Origin: Parabacteroides faecis
GTDB taxonomy: Bacteria > Bacteroidota > Bacteroidia > Bacteroidales > Tannerellaceae
Reading direction: 5' to 3'
Assembly (NCBI RefSeq): GCF_014647375.1
Contig: NZ_BMPB01000014.1
Location: 62,001 to 126,000 of the forward strand
Length of the DNA stretch: 64,000 bases
Shown here piece by piece: positions 62,586 to 64,000 of the stretch. Positions within the stretch are counted from its first letter, which is position 1, and each line of letters starts with the position of its first letter. Made by a program: the position numbers and the translations under genes. The notes beneath the pieces are model-generated. The model was not told where the DNA came from. It did no database searches and saw only the letters and a list, made by a program, of their open reading frames with translations.

Positions 62586-62987
62586 ATGAAAGGATTATTA
62601 TCTATACTTGTTTTTTTCAGCTTGATACTGATGGGTACTCAAGATGCGACAAGCATAGAAACATGTATCCGCCACGGAAACGTACAATTAAGTTCTGCCG
62701 AGAAAACGATTAAAGACAGAGCCTTACAACAGCAACATGAGCTAATATTCGACCTGGCAGAGAACTGTAACTATATACACATTCTATCCAAGCTGTCACG
62801 CGAAAGAAGCAACTCCAATAATTCACTCCGGCTGGAAAACAAATCGTATTCGGATCGGTTTCTGAAAGAGTTCAATCTACGCCAGCGTACCAGTGAGTTA
62901 ATATCGACATTACAGATTATCGACGCATCGTCCCTTCATTACCGCTTCGCACATTTTATCTACGAACTGCGAAGGATTATCATTTAA
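62586..62987 (+). CDS. Small secreted protein of unknown function
   Basis: 133 residues from ATG 62586 (the open frame starts at 62523, before a usual start). Signal peptide MKGLLSILVFFSLILMG followed by about 110 mostly helical residues with many Ser, Leu, Asn and Arg (LSRERSNSNNSLRLENKSYSDRFLKEFN, FAHFIYELRRIII). No family recognised. It lies about 120 bases upstream of nuoA, but there is no sign of a shared operon. Confidence 0.55.
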   Translation: MKGLLSILVFFSLILMGTQDATSIETCIRHGNVQLSSAEKTIKDRALQQQHELIFDLAENCNYIHILSKLSRERSNSNNSLRLENKSYSDRFLKEFNLRQRTSELISTLQIIDASSLHYRFAHFIYELRRIII

Positions 62988-63110
62988 ATCTATTCTTACT
63001 GATATCTTATAAGCTATTCCTGTAGACAGGAAAGGCACAAATTGCTATTGCCGGAAGTGACATCTTCATCCGGCAAAGGTTATCTACCTTTTAATTAATT
63101 CATAACAGAT

Positions 63111-63461
63111 ATGGGAGCTATATCAATTTTACTAATGCTGTTCGCCGGCATTGGCTTTGCCGGTCTGGCGATAGGTATGGGCAAACTGGTGTCAACGAAA
63201 CGCAGAAACCCGGTCAAAGGAGAGGCATACGAGTGCGGACTTCCCACGGAAGGAACATCCTGGGGGCAGTTTAACGTAGGTTATTACCTCTTTTCATTAT
63301 CCTTCCTCATCTTCGATGTGGAAATGGTATTCCTTTATCCCTGGGCCGTCACACTGAAAGAAGTAGGTGTCCCGGCACTGGTCGAGATTATCTTTTTTAT
63401 GCTGTTCCTCTTCATGGGATTGCTTTACGCATTTAAAAAGAAGGCATTGCAATGGAAATGA
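63111..63461 (+). CDS. nuoA: NADH-quinone oxidoreductase subunit A
   Basis: Small membrane subunit of respiratory complex I, 116 residues with three membrane segments. The conserved loop [20 protein letters not shown] and the second helix [15 protein letters not shown] identify it. The stop overlaps the nuoB start by 10 bases, so the nuo operon begins here and continues beyond the window. Confidence 0.96.
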   Translation: MGAISILLMLFAGIGFAGLAIGMGKLVSTKRRNPVKGEAYECGLPTEGTSWGQFNVGYYLFSLSFLIFDVEMVFLYPWAVTLKEVGVPALVEIIFFMLFLFMGLLYAFKKKALQWK

Positions 63462-63997
63462 AAAAAGAGTTTTTACCCGAGATACCGGAAGAGTTCCGCG
63501 AAAACCTGGGACGGAATGTCCTGGTTACGACCATAGACAAAATTGCCGGATGGGCCCGTAGTAATTCACTCTGGCCGTTGACTTTTGGAACCAGCTGTTG
63601 CGCTATTGAAATGATGAGTGCAGCATCCGCCAAATACGACTGGTCGCGTTTCGGTTTTGAAGTGGCGCGTGCCACCCCACGACAGGCCGACCTGATCATT
63701 GTAGCCGGTACAATCACGAGCAAGATGGCTCCGGTACTACGCCGTTTGTACGACCAGATACCGGAACCCAAATACGTGATCGCTATGGGAGCCTGTACGA
63801 TTACCGGCGGCCCATTTGCCAAAGATAGCTACACAGTCGTACGGGGCGTAGACAAGATTGTCCCGGTAGATGTCTATATTCCGGGCTGCCCGCCCCGGCC
63901 GGAAGCCTTGTTACAGGGAATGATGGCGTTGCAGCAAAAAATCAAATTGCAGAAAGCGTATGTAATAGAGAAACCTAAAGACGAACCAGAGTTATGA
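63452..63997 (+). CDS. nuoB: NADH-quinone oxidoreductase subunit B
   Basis: Peripheral-arm subunit, 181 residues, carrying the N2 [4Fe-4S] cluster. Ligand Cys are in [11 protein letters not shown] (two adjacent), MGACTITGG and [16 protein letters not shown] 63452 or 63458 may be the start (MEMKKEF). Translationally coupled to nuoA by the 10-base overlap; further nuo genes should follow outside the window. Confidence 0.96.
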   Translation: MEMKKEFLPEIPEEFRENLGRNVLVTTIDKIAGWARSNSLWPLTFGTSCCAIEMMSAASAKYDWSRFGFEVARATPRQADLIIVAGTITSKMAPVLRRLYDQIPEPKYVIAMGACTITGGPFAKDSYTVVRGVDKIVPVDVYIPGCPPRPEALLQGMMALQQKIKLQKAYVIEKPKDEPEL

Positions 63998-64000
63998 ATA

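Overview
The window looks like a Bacteroidales chromosome, most likely Parabacteroides or a near relative. Evidence: four SusC/SusD loci, hybrid two-component and ECF sigma/FecR regulation, TAnnTTTG-type -7 promoter boxes, C-terminal domains that look like type IX secretion sorting signals on two secreted proteins, a class I fumarase and a nuoA-nuoB start. The genus is an inference from gene style; no rRNA is present.

Layout. 1-4078: end of a SusC gene, SusD and a GH31 glycosidase. A strong terminator separates these from 4195-8532, a very large modular GH5 enzyme on the minus strand. 8728-17186: a truncated sigma-factor paralogue, a small XRE regulator with a palindromic operator candidate, then an intact ECF sigma, FecR anti-sigma, SusC (STN type) and SusD. 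17400-24542: a 7.1-kb integrative element in the 3' half of a CAT-anticodon tRNA, bounded by 44-bp direct repeats. It carries an integrase gene interrupted by an in-frame stop, an HTH protein, a RepA-like ATPase, small unknown proteins including one terminase-small-subunit-like protein, a highly structured RNA, a lipoprotein and an outer-membrane barrel protein. 24654-27640: prfB with its programmed frameshift, and an acyl-CoA synthetase.

27948-39076 (minus): a second ECF-controlled locus (sigma, FecR, SusC, SusD, a DUF3863/3864-like protein and a GH2 enzyme). 39329-45658: a PadR-PspC pair with an operator-like repeat, HIT protein and greA (with a leader terminator), a thioredoxin-fold lipoprotein without CxxC, and pnp. 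45756-56200: a SusC/SusD/sulfatase locus divergent from a hybrid two-component sensor. 56355-63997: class I fumarase, a secreted trypsin-like protease, a TPR lipoprotein, a small secreted protein and the first two nuo genes.

How the parts work together. The SusC/SusD pairs import glycans cut by the surface or periplasmic enzymes beside them. Two loci use STN-SusC to FecR to ECF sigma trans-envelope signalling. One uses an HTCS and targets a sulfated glycan. The most interesting signals are predicted cis-antisense RNAs between fecR and susC in both ECF loci, each with a -7 box over the susC start codon and its own hairpin terminator. Next are the satellite-like island and the structured RNA inside it, which has two competing folds.
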